Shown here piece by piece: positions 9,571-20,920 of a DNA stretch of 64,000 nt (position 1 is its first letter; each line of letters begins with the position of its first letter). Position numbers and translations under genes: made by a program. The DNA lies in assembly GCA_033816765.1 (NCBI GenBank), contig CM066294.1, forward strand, positions 682,001 through 746,000. Reading direction: 5' to 3'. The notes under the pieces are model-generated. The model was not told the origin of the DNA. It saw only the letters and a list, made by a program, of their open reading frames with translations, and did not search any database. This stretch comes from Nothopassalora personata. Its lineage: Eukaryota > Ascomycota > Dothideomycetes > Mycosphaerellales > Mycosphaerellaceae.

Positions 9571-12177
9571 TCGCACGTTCCGCGTGTACTAGCCGCCTAC
9601 TATACGCCTATCTTCTATCTACGTAGCGCCGTCGTGCGCCTATAAAGGTTTATTTTTTAAATAAATAATCTTCTCTTTACTCTTCCCTCTTCTCTCCTCC
9701 CTCTCTAATATTATTACTATCGGGGGTGTTTACTTAACTAAGTAAGCAAGCCTTTTAATAAGACGGAGTATACTAGGAGTTCTATAGGTCTTATATGTAG
9801 GTTATAGCTAATATTACTATAGGGGGGAGGGGTCCCTCTTCTATATAGATACTATTAGGTAGTCTCTCCACTATATTATTAAGAAAAAGAGGAGGTTATA
9901 TCTAAAGGGTAAGGTCCTTATATCTAGCTACCGAAGGGTTAAGGCCTAAATATACAATCTATACTCTCTCTTCTACGCCTTATATTACCTTCGTAGACGC
10001 CTTATATTCGGCTACTACATACGTAGTATTCGCGAATCCTTCCGCGCCTTATATCGTCTTTATAGACGCCTTATATTTAGCTACTATACGCGTAGTATTT
10101 ACGAGTCCTTATACTAGCTCCTAGCTATTATACTCCTCTAGCTAGCCCTTCTATCGTACTAGGTACTACACTTTACCCTTATACTTACGCTTTCCTAGTA
10201 CTACCTCTACTTTATATTCCCCGCCCTTATTAGCGAGGGGTATAGTACCTCTATCCTTCTCGCTACCCGCGTATAGCTCGAGGAGGGATATATAAAATAC
10301 ATTATAGATTCTTAATTCTACTAGTAGTACTAGGCGGTACGCCTATAAACCGATAGCGTCGATAATACGATACGGTCTAATAAACTTTGGATCTATCTTC
10401 TTCTTTAGTAATACTAACCTTAGGTTCTTTATAGATAATAAGACTATATTACCTACGTAATAGCTCTTAGCCTTATAAGTCTTATTATAGTAGTAAGCCT
10501 AGTCGGCTACTACGGTTTCCTAGCGCTTTATAAGCGTAGCGCGTATTTCTCGTATACGGTTAACTAAGTCTACCGCTACTAGTACCTCTCCTTCCCGGAT
10601 CTTACCTCGAGATCCTATAGGTATTAGGGTAATCTTAGGTCTCTAACTATACGCTATCTTAAAGGGGCTTATACGTAGCGTAGGGTAGACGCTATTATTA
10701 TATACGAATTTAGTAATAGCTAGCTACTTAGCCTATTCTGTCTAGTTCTTACTATAGTAATAACGAAGGTACTATTCTAAGGTTTAGTTTACCCTCTTAG
10801 TCTAACCGTTAGTCTAAGTGTAAAAAGCTATAGATAGCTTACGCTTTACCTACGCCTCGAAGTAGAAGTTACTCTAGAACTTACTCGTAAACACTAACCC
10901 GCAGTTACTTACTATACCTACTAGGATACTATAATGCCGTACGACTTTATCTCGTAAGAGCCTCGTAAGCTCTACGGCTATATATATCTTAGTCGCCGGG
11001 ATATATAAGTTTATTTTAGAGTAGCGGTTAACAATTACTAGAATTATATTATATACGTATTCTCCTCGCTTACTTAGCGGTAGGTCGGTAATAAAATCTA
11101 TAGTAATTTCTCGCTATAGACCGTCTAGCCTAGGTAGTAGTTATAGCTCGCCGTAGGGTTAATAGCGCCTCGCCTTCGAGGGTTAATACGCTCTATAGTT
11201 TTCTATATACTCTCTTATATCCTTACTAAGTAATTCCTACTAGTAGTAATATCGTAGTAGCTCTTTAGTCTTTACCTTACTAAAGTGCCCTACTAGTACG
11301 TTGTTATATTATATATAGAGTAACTATACCCTTACTACGTAATCTTTAGGTACGATAATTGCGTTTCTACGATAGACTAACCCGTCTTTTATATACTAAT
11401 CCTTAGCGTCCCCCTTACTAGGCGCCTACGATAAGTATATAACGTACCTACCGTCTCTCCCCTATACAATTTTTATTAGTAGTATAAGTAGTTTACGTAG
11501 GCCGCCTTATATAATTATAGCGTATACTCTTACTAGTAGCAATCGGGTCCTCTACGGCTCGTAGGCTCCTACTACCGTTATTGCCGCCTTTTCCTATATC
11601 TTCTTATAGGTAGCGGTTACGTACCTTACTATAGGCTTATTCTCTCTTAATAGGGATTCCTTCTAGAAAGATAGCTTACTTTATAGCGTAGGAAGTAAGT
11701 TCGACGTCTACTACGCTATGTATACGTAGTTACTACGTCGCCGATAGCGTATTAGCTGGGTTACTCTTCCCCGGCCTATACTCTACTACGAAGTTAAAAG
11801 ATTATAGTAACGTCGTCTATCGAGCTTACCTCCCGTTTAGCTACTTTACTATTATAAAACCCTATAGGTTTATATAGTCGACTAGTACCTAAACCGTATA
11901 CGATACGCCTTTAAGGTACGGTCGCTAATACTTAAATGCCTCTACTACTACTAGTAGCTTCTAGTTATAGGTCTTATAATTGCACTCGGTAGGTACTATC
12001 TTACGAGAATAGAAGGTAATAGGGTACTACTTAGTACTAAATAGCTAAGAGATAATACCTATAATCGTAAATCCTAAGGTATCTATTTTAACCCTCGTAT
12101 ATAACGAAGGGTTAAAGTACCTTAGGATAGGTACTCCGAAGAATCTAGCTTTTATCTATTAGAACGCCTACTCCTAG

Positions 12178-12219
12178 TATAAGGGTAGCCTATAGCTAAC
12201 CCTTATATATAATGCGGCT
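12178..12219 (+). repeat. Element II LTR scrap
   Basis: About 42 bp matching the first part of the element II LTR in plus orientation (TATAAGGGTAGCC to AATGCGGC), cut by the left end of element I. Confidence 0.6.
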
Positions 12220-12683
12220 TGTTAGGTTTAGTATAACCTAATGATATTACAAGTTAAGAAGACAAGCTTAATCGGGTTTGTTCTCGGGCCGATAGGAAGT
12301 TAAGGGAGAGTAATAAAGTAGTAGCTGTCTTGTCTTATAAAGACTAAGTAGCAGTAAGGCAGAGGTTAGGTTATAGTGTATTCTAAACAGTAATATTGAA
12401 TAGTAAGTTAAACGCCTCGAAGCTATAAGGGATTCTTAGCGTTCCTAAATACAAAGAAAATTATTATTGATCTGCTCTAATCTATTAATCTGCTTTACAG
12501 ATTATATAGAGCAATAGATCAATTAGTGTCGTACTCTGTTCTAATCTATTAATCTACTTTATAGATTATATAGAGCAATAGATTACTCTACGGTAGCTAC
12601 GCCTTTCCGGCTATTGTTGCGCCTACTTCAACTATAGAGGCTCTAATTAGTTGCTAAGTATTAGCTTAATCTAACCCGTAACA
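12220..12683 (-). repeat. Element I left (3') LTR
   Basis: 464 bp from TGTTAGGTTTAGTATAACC to CTAACCCGTAACA. It matches the solo LTR at 7810-8276 along its length. It contains short near-repeats of CTAATCTATTAATCT with AGATTATATAGAGCAATAGAT, which can form hairpins. Confidence 0.8.
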
Positions 12684-12763
12684 CTATCCCCCTCTTAGCT
12701 TAGCTTACTACGAGCTTAGGTTATAGTCTTACCGCCTTGTCCCTTCGTTTAGTGTTCTTATTT

Positions 12764-13338
12764 ATGTCTTCCTTAATATACTAAAGGCTCCTTCTTCCTC
12801 GAGTACCTCTCGTCGTCTTAAGTTAGCGGAAACTATTAACAACTTCGGAGAAATAATAGTACGGTCCTATTCTAATTGTCGGGCGCATTCGCGGGTATGT
12901 AAGGTACACGTGTTATCGGGGCGGTGCAATAAGTGTGTTCGTCGAAACATCCGTTATAATGTAAAGGTATCGCGTTCCGAGTTCGATCGCCTTATTAGTA
13001 AAAAGAAGAAATTGTAGCGGTAAATAAAGGAAGCCCGCGAGGCTTAAGAGCGTACTCGCGAGGCCCTAAATACTACGTATATAAAGGAAGAACGGTTACG
13101 TAGGTAGATAGAGCTCGTAGATTAGAGAGCTAATAAGGCTATTACCGTAGAGTCGGCGAACCTATTAGAGCTAGAGTAGGAGGAGTTAGCGGACTTCTAC
13201 CTAGCTCCTAACACTTGGAATCTTTTAGTCGACTAAGGTTATAATGTCTCCTCCGATTTCTAGTTATATAGTCCTCCTTCTCTTCGAGGTTCTTCCGGTG
13301 CTAGAAATACTCTATTAGAAGTAGCCGGCAGTTCTTAA
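12764..13338 (+). pseudogene. Antisense ORF of element I: Zn2Cys6-like protein, RIP-mutated
   Basis: This frame is on the strand opposite to gag-pol, between the chromodomain end and the 3' LTR. After an ATG at 12764 and one frameshift it aligns with the antisense ORF of element III (20257-20817). Shared features are S-S-S-T-S-R-R-L-K-L-A, the cysteine array near 12862-12950, K-E-E-R-L-R-R in a predicted coiled coil, and V-E-S-A-N. Two cysteines of the array read as Tyr, the change expected from TGT to TAT by RIP. In-frame stops are at TAG positions consistent with former CAG. The end is TAA at 13336-13338, about where the oppositely oriented pol frame ends. Confidence 0.6.
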
Positions 13339-16300
13339 GGTTTCTTTCTAGTTCCTAGGTATTTTCTAATTCGTCGTATCCTTTCTATTTAATAAGGTAT
13401 CGCTAACCTTTCTTATCTAGGATTTTTTTAACTTCGAATTCGTTTTCTACTTCTAGCTCGAAATAGAAGCTTTCCTAGTAGGGTGTTTCGGCGTCTACGG
13501 GCTCTAACTTAGAGATATAGAAGACTAGGTAGATTTTCGCGTCGGGTAGTAGTCGTAGGCGGTAGTTAACTAGTCCTATAACTTTGTCGATGAAAAATAG
13601 TCCGACCTTAACGTAATCTAGTTTCTTAGTCTATCTTCTTATTCTTAAGTTTTTTGTAAGGAGATAGACCTTATCCCCCTCTTTTAGTAGAGGTGCTATT
13701 TTTCTTATGTCCTACCGTTATTAAGACAGTTTTTATTATATATCTTCGATCGCCTTACGTGTTACTTTATACACTTCCTTAAGAGTATCCGTCGTTACGA
13801 TTGCTCTTTCGGCTTATAGGTAAGATCTAGGTGTTCTAAATAGGTTAGGATCTTTACTAAAGTTCGTATAGAATAGTGTCGTTAAAGTTGTCTCCGATTT
13901 ATAGTTGTTTAGTGCAATCTGCGCTATTAGTAGTAATAAAACCTAGTTGTCTTATGCGTAGTTAATGTAGTGTCGTAGGTATTGTTCTAGCGTTTAGTTC
14001 ATCCTTTCGGTTTGTCCGTCTATCTCCGGATAATATACTATTAATAGCTTATGTTTAATTCCGATCGTTTCTATAAGCGTTTTCTAGTAGTTCGATATAA
14101 ATAGCTTATCTCTATCCGTTATAAACGTTTAAGGGAATCCGTAGTATCGGATAAGTCTATCTAGTACGAGGTATCCGAGCTACTCTACATTATATGTCTC
14201 TAATGTAGGAATAAAGTATGCATATTTTATAAGTCTATTAACCATAACTAGTATTATGTCGTATAGTTGTTTCGTAACTTAGTCTCTTAACGGTAGGAGT
14301 TTCGTAATAAAGTCTATTATAACTTCGTCCTATGGTTTTATTAGTAGTGTCCTAAACTGTAGGTAACCGTATTTCGCATGTCTTATAGCTTTATTTTGTT
14401 AATAGTGTACGCATTGTTTAATGTAGCGTAACACCTTAAGTCTTATCTATAGGAATGAGAAACTGCGTTATATTAGATCTATTGTTTTCGAAGTTCTAGG
14501 ATGTCTATATATTAGTCCGTCGTAATGTTATCGTATATATTCTTCTTCGCGATCCTTAGGTACTTAGTATTTTCCTTGCAATATAGGGAATTACTCGTCC
14601 TTGTCGCCTAATATCCGTACGATGTTATTAAATTCTCTTATGTTAGCGCTAAAACTTCCGTCGGGGTTCGTCTTTAGTATTTTGTGTTATACTAGTTCTT
14701 TTCCTTCTATATAGTCGCTTCTTCGGCTTAGCGCGTTAGCGCGGCTATTCTCTCGTCCTAGAGTATATTTAATTTCGAACTTATACTGTCCTAGTAGCTC
14801 CGACTAGCGGGCTTGCCTTCGGGTAAGTTCTTTCGTCGTCGTAAAGTACGTAAGATTCTTATAGTTAGAAAGAATCGTTAACTTCGGTAGGCCCTCGATA
14901 TATACTCTCTAATGTTATATAGTAGCAATAATAGCTAGAAGCTCTTTATTATAGATGTCGTAGTTCTATTCCGCTATAGTCATTTTCCGGGAGTAATAGG
15001 CTACTAGGTGTCTCTACCTATCGTGTGTCTATATTAGACACGCGCCTATTGCTATATTAGACGTATCGGTCTCGATGTGGACTTCCTTACTACTATCGAA
15101 TAGTCGAAGCGTAGGGGCTAAAGCGTATTATTCCTTAAGTTTCTTAAACGCTTTAATTTGTTCCTTTCCCTATTTCTAGGTAACGTCTTTTCTTATAAGC
15201 ATCGTTATTAGTACTGCTATCTTTACGTAGTCCTTAATGAATTTCCGGTTGTAGTTCGCTAGTCTAAGGAATAATTATACGTCCTTAACTATTTTTAGTT
15301 CTAGCTATTCTCTAATTAACTATGTCTTCGTAGGGTCGATCGTTATCCCTATAGTACTAATAATAAAGCCTAAGAATTTAACTTCTTTCTTATAGAATTC
15401 GCATTTCTCGGGTGCTATCTTAAATCCTAAACGCGTAAGTCGTTCGAATACGTCCTAGACTTGTTTTATGTGATTCTAAAGGGATCCTTTCGTGTAGACC
15501 AATATGTCGTCTATATAAGCGATAACGCATACGTCGAGTAGGTCTCTAAGTGTTTCGTTAATAAGGTCCTAATAGGATGCGGGTACGTTAGTTAATCCTA
15601 TTAGCATAACTAAGAATTCGTAAAGTCCGTATCTTATTCTAAAAGCGGTTTTCTATTCTTCTCCTTCTACTATCCGTATAGCGTAGAAGGCATCTCGTAG
15701 GTTAATCTTCGTATACTAGTCTAATCCGGTTAATCTGTCTTATGCTTCTTCGATGTTAGGTAGCGGGTATCGGTTCTTAATCGTAATCTCGTTTAACTTC
15801 CTATAGTCTTGTACGAGTAGTAACTTCCCGTTTGCTTTTAGAACGAATATATATAGAGTTCCTATACTTAAGGTGGATCTTCTTATCTATCCTTTAGCTA
15901 GCTTCTCCTTTAGCTATTCTCGTAGGGTCTATAGCTCTTTCTTAGACATTTAATATAGGGGTCCCTATAGAGGCTCTTTCCCTAGCTAAATATTTATCTT
16001 ATAATCCTATAGTTAGTGCTTAGGTAAGGCATCCTTACCTCTTTCCTCTTTAAAGAGTCGCGACTACTTACGATACTCCTTAGGAATACTTAACTCTAAG
16101 ATGTTAGTATCCTTCGATAGTATGTTACTTCTATTACTACTAGTAACTTCGTAACCCGGCGGCCCTACGCTAGTGTCTATCCCGGTCGAAGGTAGTTCTT
16201 CTATCCTTCTATTCGGCGTAAGCTATATCCTATTTAGCTGTCTCTTTACCTTATCTACTAGCGAACGCTGCCGCTACGTAGGCTAAATGTCGATAACGTA

Positions 16301-16430
16301 GTCGCATTCCCTAAATGTAAGTACTCCTCTTCTCTAGTCGATTACTAGATTATGCTTTCTTAACTAAGGCATACCTAGTACGATGTTATAACTAGCTATG
16401 TTAGTAACATCTAAGATAATTTCCTCGTAG
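13339..16430 (-). pseudogene. Element I pol region (RT, RNase H, integrase, chromodomain), RIP-mutated
   Basis: Read right to left. The reverse transcriptase active site I-A-Y-I-D-D-I-L-V-Y lies at about 15493-15522. RNase H and integrase regions follow, integrase about 13600-14560. A chromodomain ends the frame at about 13330-13480 (I-L-D-K-K-G, R-Y-L-I-K, K-G-Y-D-E-L-E-N-T with a stop where Trp is expected before E-L-E). The chromodomain places it among the chromoviruses, whose integrase tails target modified histones. No intact frame remains. Confidence 0.75.
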
Positions 16431-16435
16431 TGCTA

Positions 16436-16645
16436 TTAGATAGTAAGTAGTAGCGGTATCGTCTCGCGCTCTATACTAGGTAAGGATAATCCGTCTACCG
16501 CGATCAATTTATAACCCTCTTTCTTCTTATAGGTAGCGATCCTATGTCTTATAATAAATGATTCGGAGGTAAAGTTCCCGCTTACTCCGGAATCTATTAT
16601 AGCATCTGTCTTATGCCCGTTAACGATAATCTTAGTTCGAAACAC
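16436..16645 (-). pseudogene. Element I retropepsin-like protease fragment
   Basis: One of the few open frames in the block (69 codons). It contains A-I-I-D-S-G-V-S-G-N-F, the D-S/T-G active-site motif of retroviral-type aspartic proteases, followed by the expected hydrophobic strands. It lies between gag (right) and reverse transcriptase (left) on the minus strand. Confidence 0.75.
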
Positions 16646-17499
16646 TATTGTCGTTAGTAATGCTTAAGCCTTTTCTATATTATATAACTCCCTTTAGTCG
16701 CTTATTCCTAGGGAGTTAATCCTTTTCCCTATTCGTATATAGAATGTCGTGCTTCGTGTCTCGAGGCCTCCGCTTAAACCTAGCGCGAGCCTTTCTATAT
16801 CTATACCTATATTCGGTAACGTTCCTAGATCTTCTACGTTTCTAAGTAGAGTACGCGTGCGTGTTATACTACGTTACGTAATTCATTCGATATAAATGTT
16901 CCTAACGGTGTAAGATATCTAGTTTCTATTATTCGGCTCCCTATTGGTAGTCGTTCTATAATAGCGGTTACTAGATTCTCGGTTGTTTCTATAAGTAGGT
17001 ATCCCTAGGCTATGCCTCGTAGGGTGTCGAGTATCTTATTAAACTCGATAGAGTATAGTATCCTTCGTCCGCCTATCTTAGGTAGGAATTCCTCGTGCCT
17101 TCTTTATAGGTGTACGATTATGTTATATAATTTCTTAGGTATATTAATCGTAAAGGTTAGTTGTTTATTATCGTTGTTAGTGTCGCTCTCTTCTCCTTCG
17201 GAGGAATCTTCTTCGCTTAATTCTTCCGGATCCTAATCTTCTTCGATAGTATCTAGCCCGGTAGTTTCTTAACTTTCTTCCTATAGTTCCGGTAACTACG
17301 ATCCGTTCTATCCTAGGTCTTAGTTTTCTTTATCGCTTTTATCGTTATTAAAGTAGGACTCGTCGATATCTACTTCTCGGAGCGTAGCGTTTTGCCTATA
17401 CGTCGCTCCTAGGGTTCCTCTCGGTTATTAAGGCTAATACTCTACGCCTAACTTCGCGGCGTAGTAAACTTAACACGAGTCTTAGTAATAGAATTGCTA

Positions 17500-18660
17500 A
17501 TAAAGGCTTCTATAACTATTTCGAGACTCGGATTCGATCTCGTAGTCGACTCTTCGTATTATTATATTAAACTGTCGTAGTTAGTTCTTCGTATTAAATA
17601 GAATAACTACTATTTGCTACCTATAGTATCCTCCTCGTCCTTCTAAGGGGTCTAGGAGAGGCGTCGTGCTTCTATTACTAGCTCTCTCCCCTACTCTCCG
17701 AGTATAGTCGGTATCTCCTTAAGATCTAACGCTACTCTTAGATTTACTAGTTCGGGGTTATATTATATTAAACTGTTCGCGGCGTACTATATTCTTACCG
17801 CGGTAGTCCCTTACTAGGTAGCTAGGTTTACTACATCCGTAGTAAGTTCGTGTTTCTTTTGAACTCCGGGATGCTCTATTCCCGTTACTGTTCCTAATCT
17901 TACGACCTTTCTCGGTAACGTCGAGTTCTATTAGCTATAGTCCGTAGTACGGTTTGTCCCTAGGCTTATTGTTATAGTTGTCGTAGAAGCCTCTATTACG
18001 GTTATTATAGCCTAGTATATATCTAGCCTTTCCGGATACCTTAGAATCGTATCGTCGTTCTATAGCTCTCTCGTAAAGCTTATCGTTAAGATTAATCGTA
18101 ACTCTAACGAGGTCGCCTAAGCTATCGATCTTCCGACCGTCCCTTATTAACTCGTCCTTAATATACTCCTTTAGCCCTCTCCGGTATATAACTTAAAGTG
18201 CTTCGTCGTCCTAATCGGTAAGTTACGCGTATTCCTAGAATTTAGTAGTATATTTAGTAGTAGATATCTTCTAGGTTAAATACTAAATAACACGAACGGT
18301 AGTAGCAATCTTATTAGAGACACTAAAGACGCTCTTTATAGTATACTTAAGATAGTTATATAACCTAAAGATTCTATCGGCATTGTCTTCTCCGTTACTA
18401 TCTAGGTATTTCCTAAGGAATAGTTTAACCTAATACTATACTCGTTCTCTTAAAAAGGTAGTAGTAAAGATAGGCTTAAGGTTCTTAGGTATAGAGTTAA
18501 ATAAGAAGTATATATCTATCTAAGAGACCTAAGTATTAAACTTGTCTCGGTCGCTATATTAGTATTCTAGCTTACTAACCTTAAGGGTGTCGTTACCTAT
18601 ATAAGTAGCTAAGGCATTAATAGTATCGTTCGCGGTCTAAGGTCGTCGGGCTCTACTTAC
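17500..18660 (-). pseudogene. Element I gag region, RIP-mutated
   Basis: The minus strand from about 18640 down to 17500 reads as Ty3/sushi-type gag. It has N-L-K-P-I-F-T-T-T-F-L, T-T-K-Y-T-T-K-F before a stop, an I-E-L-D-V-T-E motif at about 17912-17937 and a decayed zinc knuckle (Y-Y-G-C, R-D-Y-R-G-K-N) with Cys and His replaced by Tyr. Element III gag carries the matching M-E-L-D-V-T-E motif, so the two are related. Confidence 0.65.
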
Positions 18661-18744
18661 TTTACTAGGGGCGGGTGTTTCCCGTTTACTCTATCGGTCT
18701 CCTATCGTAGAGGGCGTATAAAGCTATTAGGTTTAGTATAACCT

Positions 18745-19296
18745 TATAAGGGCAGCCCCTAGCTAACCCTTACATATAATGCGGCTATGCCCGGCTTAGT
18801 GTTAGGAACCGCTGTACGTTATCACAACTCGGGCTTGGATCTTTGCAGGGATGTCTCAATCAGTTATGAAGGTAGTGGTTCCAAACAGTATATGGTGTAT
18901 ACTTAAAATGAGTTGAGCACGAGGCTCCTATCTACTTGCAAAAGAGCGTCGTCTATATAGTGCCATGTCTTGGCGACTGGTTGGTCGAGCACGACCTGGT
19001 CGGTCGACCAGTCGGTCGATCCGGGTGAGTCACTGGTTGACCCGAGTAGCTCGATCACGACTGCTCGACTGCTGCCTATCTGACTGCCAGGATACGCTAT
19101 AGTCCGTCCAGTAAGACTCCTCCACGTTGTCTTGTCCGAACCGTAACACTTAGTATGCCGCACGTAACGCGTATACGTACACTAGGAGATGCGTACAGCG
19201 TCTATAGAAGAAAGCAAGCTTTAGTTTATCTACGATTAGAAGATCGTAGGCGTGCTATACATTACGACATCCCCTTATAGCCTTACGGCCCTTATA
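18745..19296 (+). repeat. Element II left (5') LTR, interrupted
   Basis: It starts TATAAGGGCAGCCCC and ends CGGCCCTTATA, RIP-altered versions of TG and CA ends. It is interrupted at 18799/18800 by a solo LTR with TSD CTTAG. Confidence 0.8.
18800..19148 (-). repeat. Solo LTR of element III family, different U3 variant
   Basis: 349 bp, TGTTAGGAACC to CCGTAACA, with TSD CTTAG at 18795-18799 and 19149-19153. The first 176 bp (18800-18975) match the element III LTR with two G-to-A differences. The remaining 173 bp are unrelated to its U3 and are rich in GGTCGA-type palindromic words. It shows little RIP, so it is young. Confidence 0.9.
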
Positions 19297-19859
19297 GTTC
19301 TAAAGCTTCCCTTCGTTACAATCTATACACGCTATAGAGCCCGATCGCGACGCGTACGACGGCGAGTTGCCTACGCCGCCCCTAAGCCCTAGAGCATAGT
19401 AGTAGGCGCGTCGTGTAGCCTTAGTTACGAGAAGAGAGGCCTTACGGGCTAAGATTAAAGAGTAAGAGATATAGCGGGAGATCGAGCGGCTAGAGATCTT
19501 ACGCGCTATAAGCACACCGCCTCTAGAGCGTATAGGAGGAAGGAGAGAAGATCACCTCCCTACTATAACCCCTACCTCTGTCTCTATAACTACTAACGAT
19601 GATATTGTAGTGCGAGGCGCGGCCGTAGCGTATACGACGCGACCGCGTCTAAAAGAGCCGACGCCTTTTAGAGGGGATTCGATAAGGAAGGTAAGGGTAT
19701 TCCTTCGGGAGCTCTTACTTATCTTCGCCCTCTTAGGTACTATATACGCGATAGACGAATTAAAGGTCCTATATAGGGTTATGTACCTTAGCGGAGAGGT
19801 AAGCGAGCAATAGTATACTAACTATAGCGCCGTTAACCTTATAGGGTATATATACTAGG
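19297..19859 (+). pseudogene. Element II gag, first part
   Basis: Sense frames with a 67-codon open stretch from 19610 containing P-T-P-F-R-G-D-S and R-E-L-L-L-I-F-A, typical of chromovirus gag. The gag continues after element III at 22265. Confidence 0.55.
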
Positions 19860-19864
19860 ACTTT

Positions 19865-20183
19865 TGTTAGGAACCGCTGTACGTTATCACAACTCGGGCT
19901 TGGATCTTTGCAGGGATGTCTCAATCAGTTATGAAGGTAGTGGTTCCAAACAGTATATGGTGTATACTTGAAATGAGTTGAGCACGAGGCTCCTATCTAC
20001 TTGCAAAAGAGCGTCGTCTATATAGTGCCGTGTCTTGGCGTGATCTTTCCTGCTCTCTCTGCTCTCTCTGCTCTCTCGAGAGAGCACCCGAGAGCACTGA
20101 GAGCACTCTGCATATCGGGTGCATCCGCTGGTCTGCTGGCATCGATTGGTTGGCTATGGGCTTCCCCAGACCGATCCGTAACA
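19865..20183 (-). repeat. Element III left (3') LTR
   Basis: 319 bp. The U3 half (20041-20183) contains three CTGCTCTCT-type tandem repeats followed by the inverted GAGAGAGCA, a potential hairpin, and the pair CGG-N6-CCG at 20116-20127. Confidence 0.9.
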
Positions 20184-20256
20184 CCATCCCCCTTCTAGCC
20201 TAGCTTCGTCCCGAAGCTTACAAGATGTCATTCCTTTCCAACTTTGTCATCCAACG

Positions 20257-20817
20257 ATGTCTTCTTCTTCCCTTTCCCTTCCCGTCACCAAAACCAGTAC
20301 GCATCGTCGCAAGAAGCTTGCCAAGTTCATTCGAGAGAACGGGATTACTATGGTCAAGTCGTGCTCTTTCTGCACTCGTGAGAAAAAGGTGTGCCGTGTC
20401 CACATCAAATCGGGCCGCTGTTCGGAGTGCAACGAACACAACATCAAGGGTTGTGACGTGCGAGTCACTCCTGCTGAGTGGAAGTCCCTTTAGTCCGTAC
20501 GGGACAAGCTCACCCGTGAGCTTGAAGCGGTCCGTCATGATCTCGTTCGCAAGAGTGAAGAGATCGCGGCAGCCTATGCGAAGGAGGCGCGTCTTCGTCG
20601 TCAGCTTGAGCTGCACGAAAAGCGCGAGGGCGAGGCGATCGCTGTCGAGGAGGCGAGCATCCAAGTGTTAGAACAAGGGGAGCTCGAGGCCGCTCCGCCT
20701 TCCATCCCGGAAGACTGGTGGTTTCCTGCCTCCGATCCTTCGGTCTTCGACCCTAGCTTGTCCTTGGATGGGAATCTCCTCCTTCCTGAATCCTTCTCGG
20801 AGTTGGTCTCGTCGTAA
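20257..20817 (+). CDS. Antisense ORF of element III: Zn2Cys6-like, coiled-coil protein with one in-frame stop
   Basis: ATG at 20257, TAG at 20491-20493, then the same frame stays open to TAA at 20815-20817, about 186 codons in all. The array at about 20359-20453 is C-X2-C-X6-C-X8-C-X2-C-X7-C with basic residues between the second and third cysteines, the spacing of fungal Zn(II)2Cys6 clusters. A charged, heptad-like stretch follows (R-E-L-E-A-V to L-R-R-Q-L-E-L), then an acidic, aromatic tail. The TAG could be a former CAG. A donor (GTAAGT) at about 20815 and a plausible acceptor near 20870 might extend the C-terminus. A homologue exists in element I in the same position. Function is unknown; a DNA-binding regulator is inferred from layout only. 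Confidence 0.6.
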
Positions 20818-20920
20818 GTTCGTCCTTTATCTGTTTTCCGTGTCGTAGTGTTGACTTCTGTGTCCTAGGTCATCAAATCAAGAAGCCGCTGTTTGATGCC
20901 TCGTCATCAGGTTGTTTCTG

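Larger units (their letters stand above)
7414..12177 (-). mobile_element. Element II copy B: truncated, RIP-mutated chromodomain Ty3/Gypsy element
   Basis: The left end is a 3' LTR (about 7414-7612). Sequence inward is the reverse complement of the element at 18745-28386: polypurine and leader-like region, antisense frame, then chromodomain (about 10110-10200), integrase, RNase H and part of reverse transcriptase on the minus strand. At about 12177 the reverse transcriptase is cut and followed by an LTR scrap. All sense frames are full of TAG and TAA. Two solo LTRs (7810-8276 and 8812-9009) interrupt the 3' region. Gag, protease and the 5' LTR are missing. Confidence 0.8.

Noticed and set aside
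20001..20198. Short ORFs inside the element III LTRs (also 22082-22306 and the minus-strand partners)
   Set aside because: They occur in both LTRs only because the LTRs are identical, and they are composed of the CTGCTCTCT microsatellite; no protein features.
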